Assembly (NCBI GenBank): GCA_030066455.1
Contig: JASJBQ010000097.1
Location: 1 to 14,692, forward strand
Reading direction: 5' to 3'
DNA length: 14,692 nucleotides
DNA from: Desulfobacterales bacterium
Lineage (GTDB): Bacteria; Desulfobacterota; Desulfobacteria; Desulfobacterales; UBA5852
Shown here: in pieces, positions 14,661 to 14,692 of the stretch
Layout of the letters: every line of letters starts with the position of its first letter
Position numbering within the stretch: the stretch's first letter is position 1
Made by a program: the position numbers and the translations under genes
The notes under the pieces: generated by a model
The model's input: only the letters and a program-made list of their open reading frames with translations
What the model was told of the DNA's origin: nothing
Databases searched by the model: none

Positions 14661-14692
14661 TATGGGTATCAGCGTGTGATGTCGCGCGCCAC

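Noticed and set aside
1..14692. Search for CRISPR arrays, tRNA or rRNA genes, transposases and phage genes
   Set aside because: No regularly spaced direct repeats, cloverleaf-like sequences, integrase or transposase motifs were seen by eye.

Overview
The window is a GC-rich bacterial chromosome segment with dense, mostly minus-strand genes and no phage, IS, tRNA, rRNA or CRISPR signal. The HDFNN-type membrane-anchored hybrid histidine kinase, the GC-rich codon use and the gene mix suggest a Desulfobacterota (deltaproteobacterial) genome. That is an inference from style; no marker gene proves it.

Layout. 1-1323 (minus): a RidA-type imine/enamine deaminase followed, with a 14-base overlap, by a fold-type III PLP enzyme of the D-threonine aldolase / D-serine dehydratase family that runs off the left edge. 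1324-1597 is a divergent regulatory region. 1598-3808 (plus): a 736-residue hybrid kinase (multi-pass membrane sensor, PAS with a cysteine cluster, HisKA, ATPase, receiver). 3977-4402 (minus): a small four-helix membrane protein. 4403-5196 has no convincing intact gene. It holds a perfect 14-base palindrome and a short possible gene remnant followed by a strong minus-strand terminator.

5197-7778 (minus): two GNAT acetyltransferases, a small exported protein, and a haloalkane dehalogenase very like Xanthobacter DhlA. 7779-8330 is a divergent non-coding region with an AT-rich core. 8331-10082 (plus): a vanadium-dependent haloperoxidase. A gene set that can make carbon-halogen bonds and one that can break them thus sit about 2.2 kb apart, on opposite strands.

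10166-12427 (minus): an exported Amidase_2-type protein with three C-terminal repeats, then an alpha/beta-hydrolase fragment with a one-base frameshift exactly in its nucleophile elbow, then a small membrane-anchored helical protein of unknown function. 12694-13490 (minus): a cupin and a small membrane protein, probably an operon. 13586-14554 (minus): an uncharacterised 322-residue helical protein with a very good ribosome binding site and its own terminator.

The most interesting points are the haloperoxidase/dehalogenase pairing, the RidA-PLP enzyme overlap (which favours a dehydratase rather than an aldolase activity), the triple repeat in the amidase, and the frameshifted hydrolase. All functional calls are from reading motifs by eye; no database search was possible.
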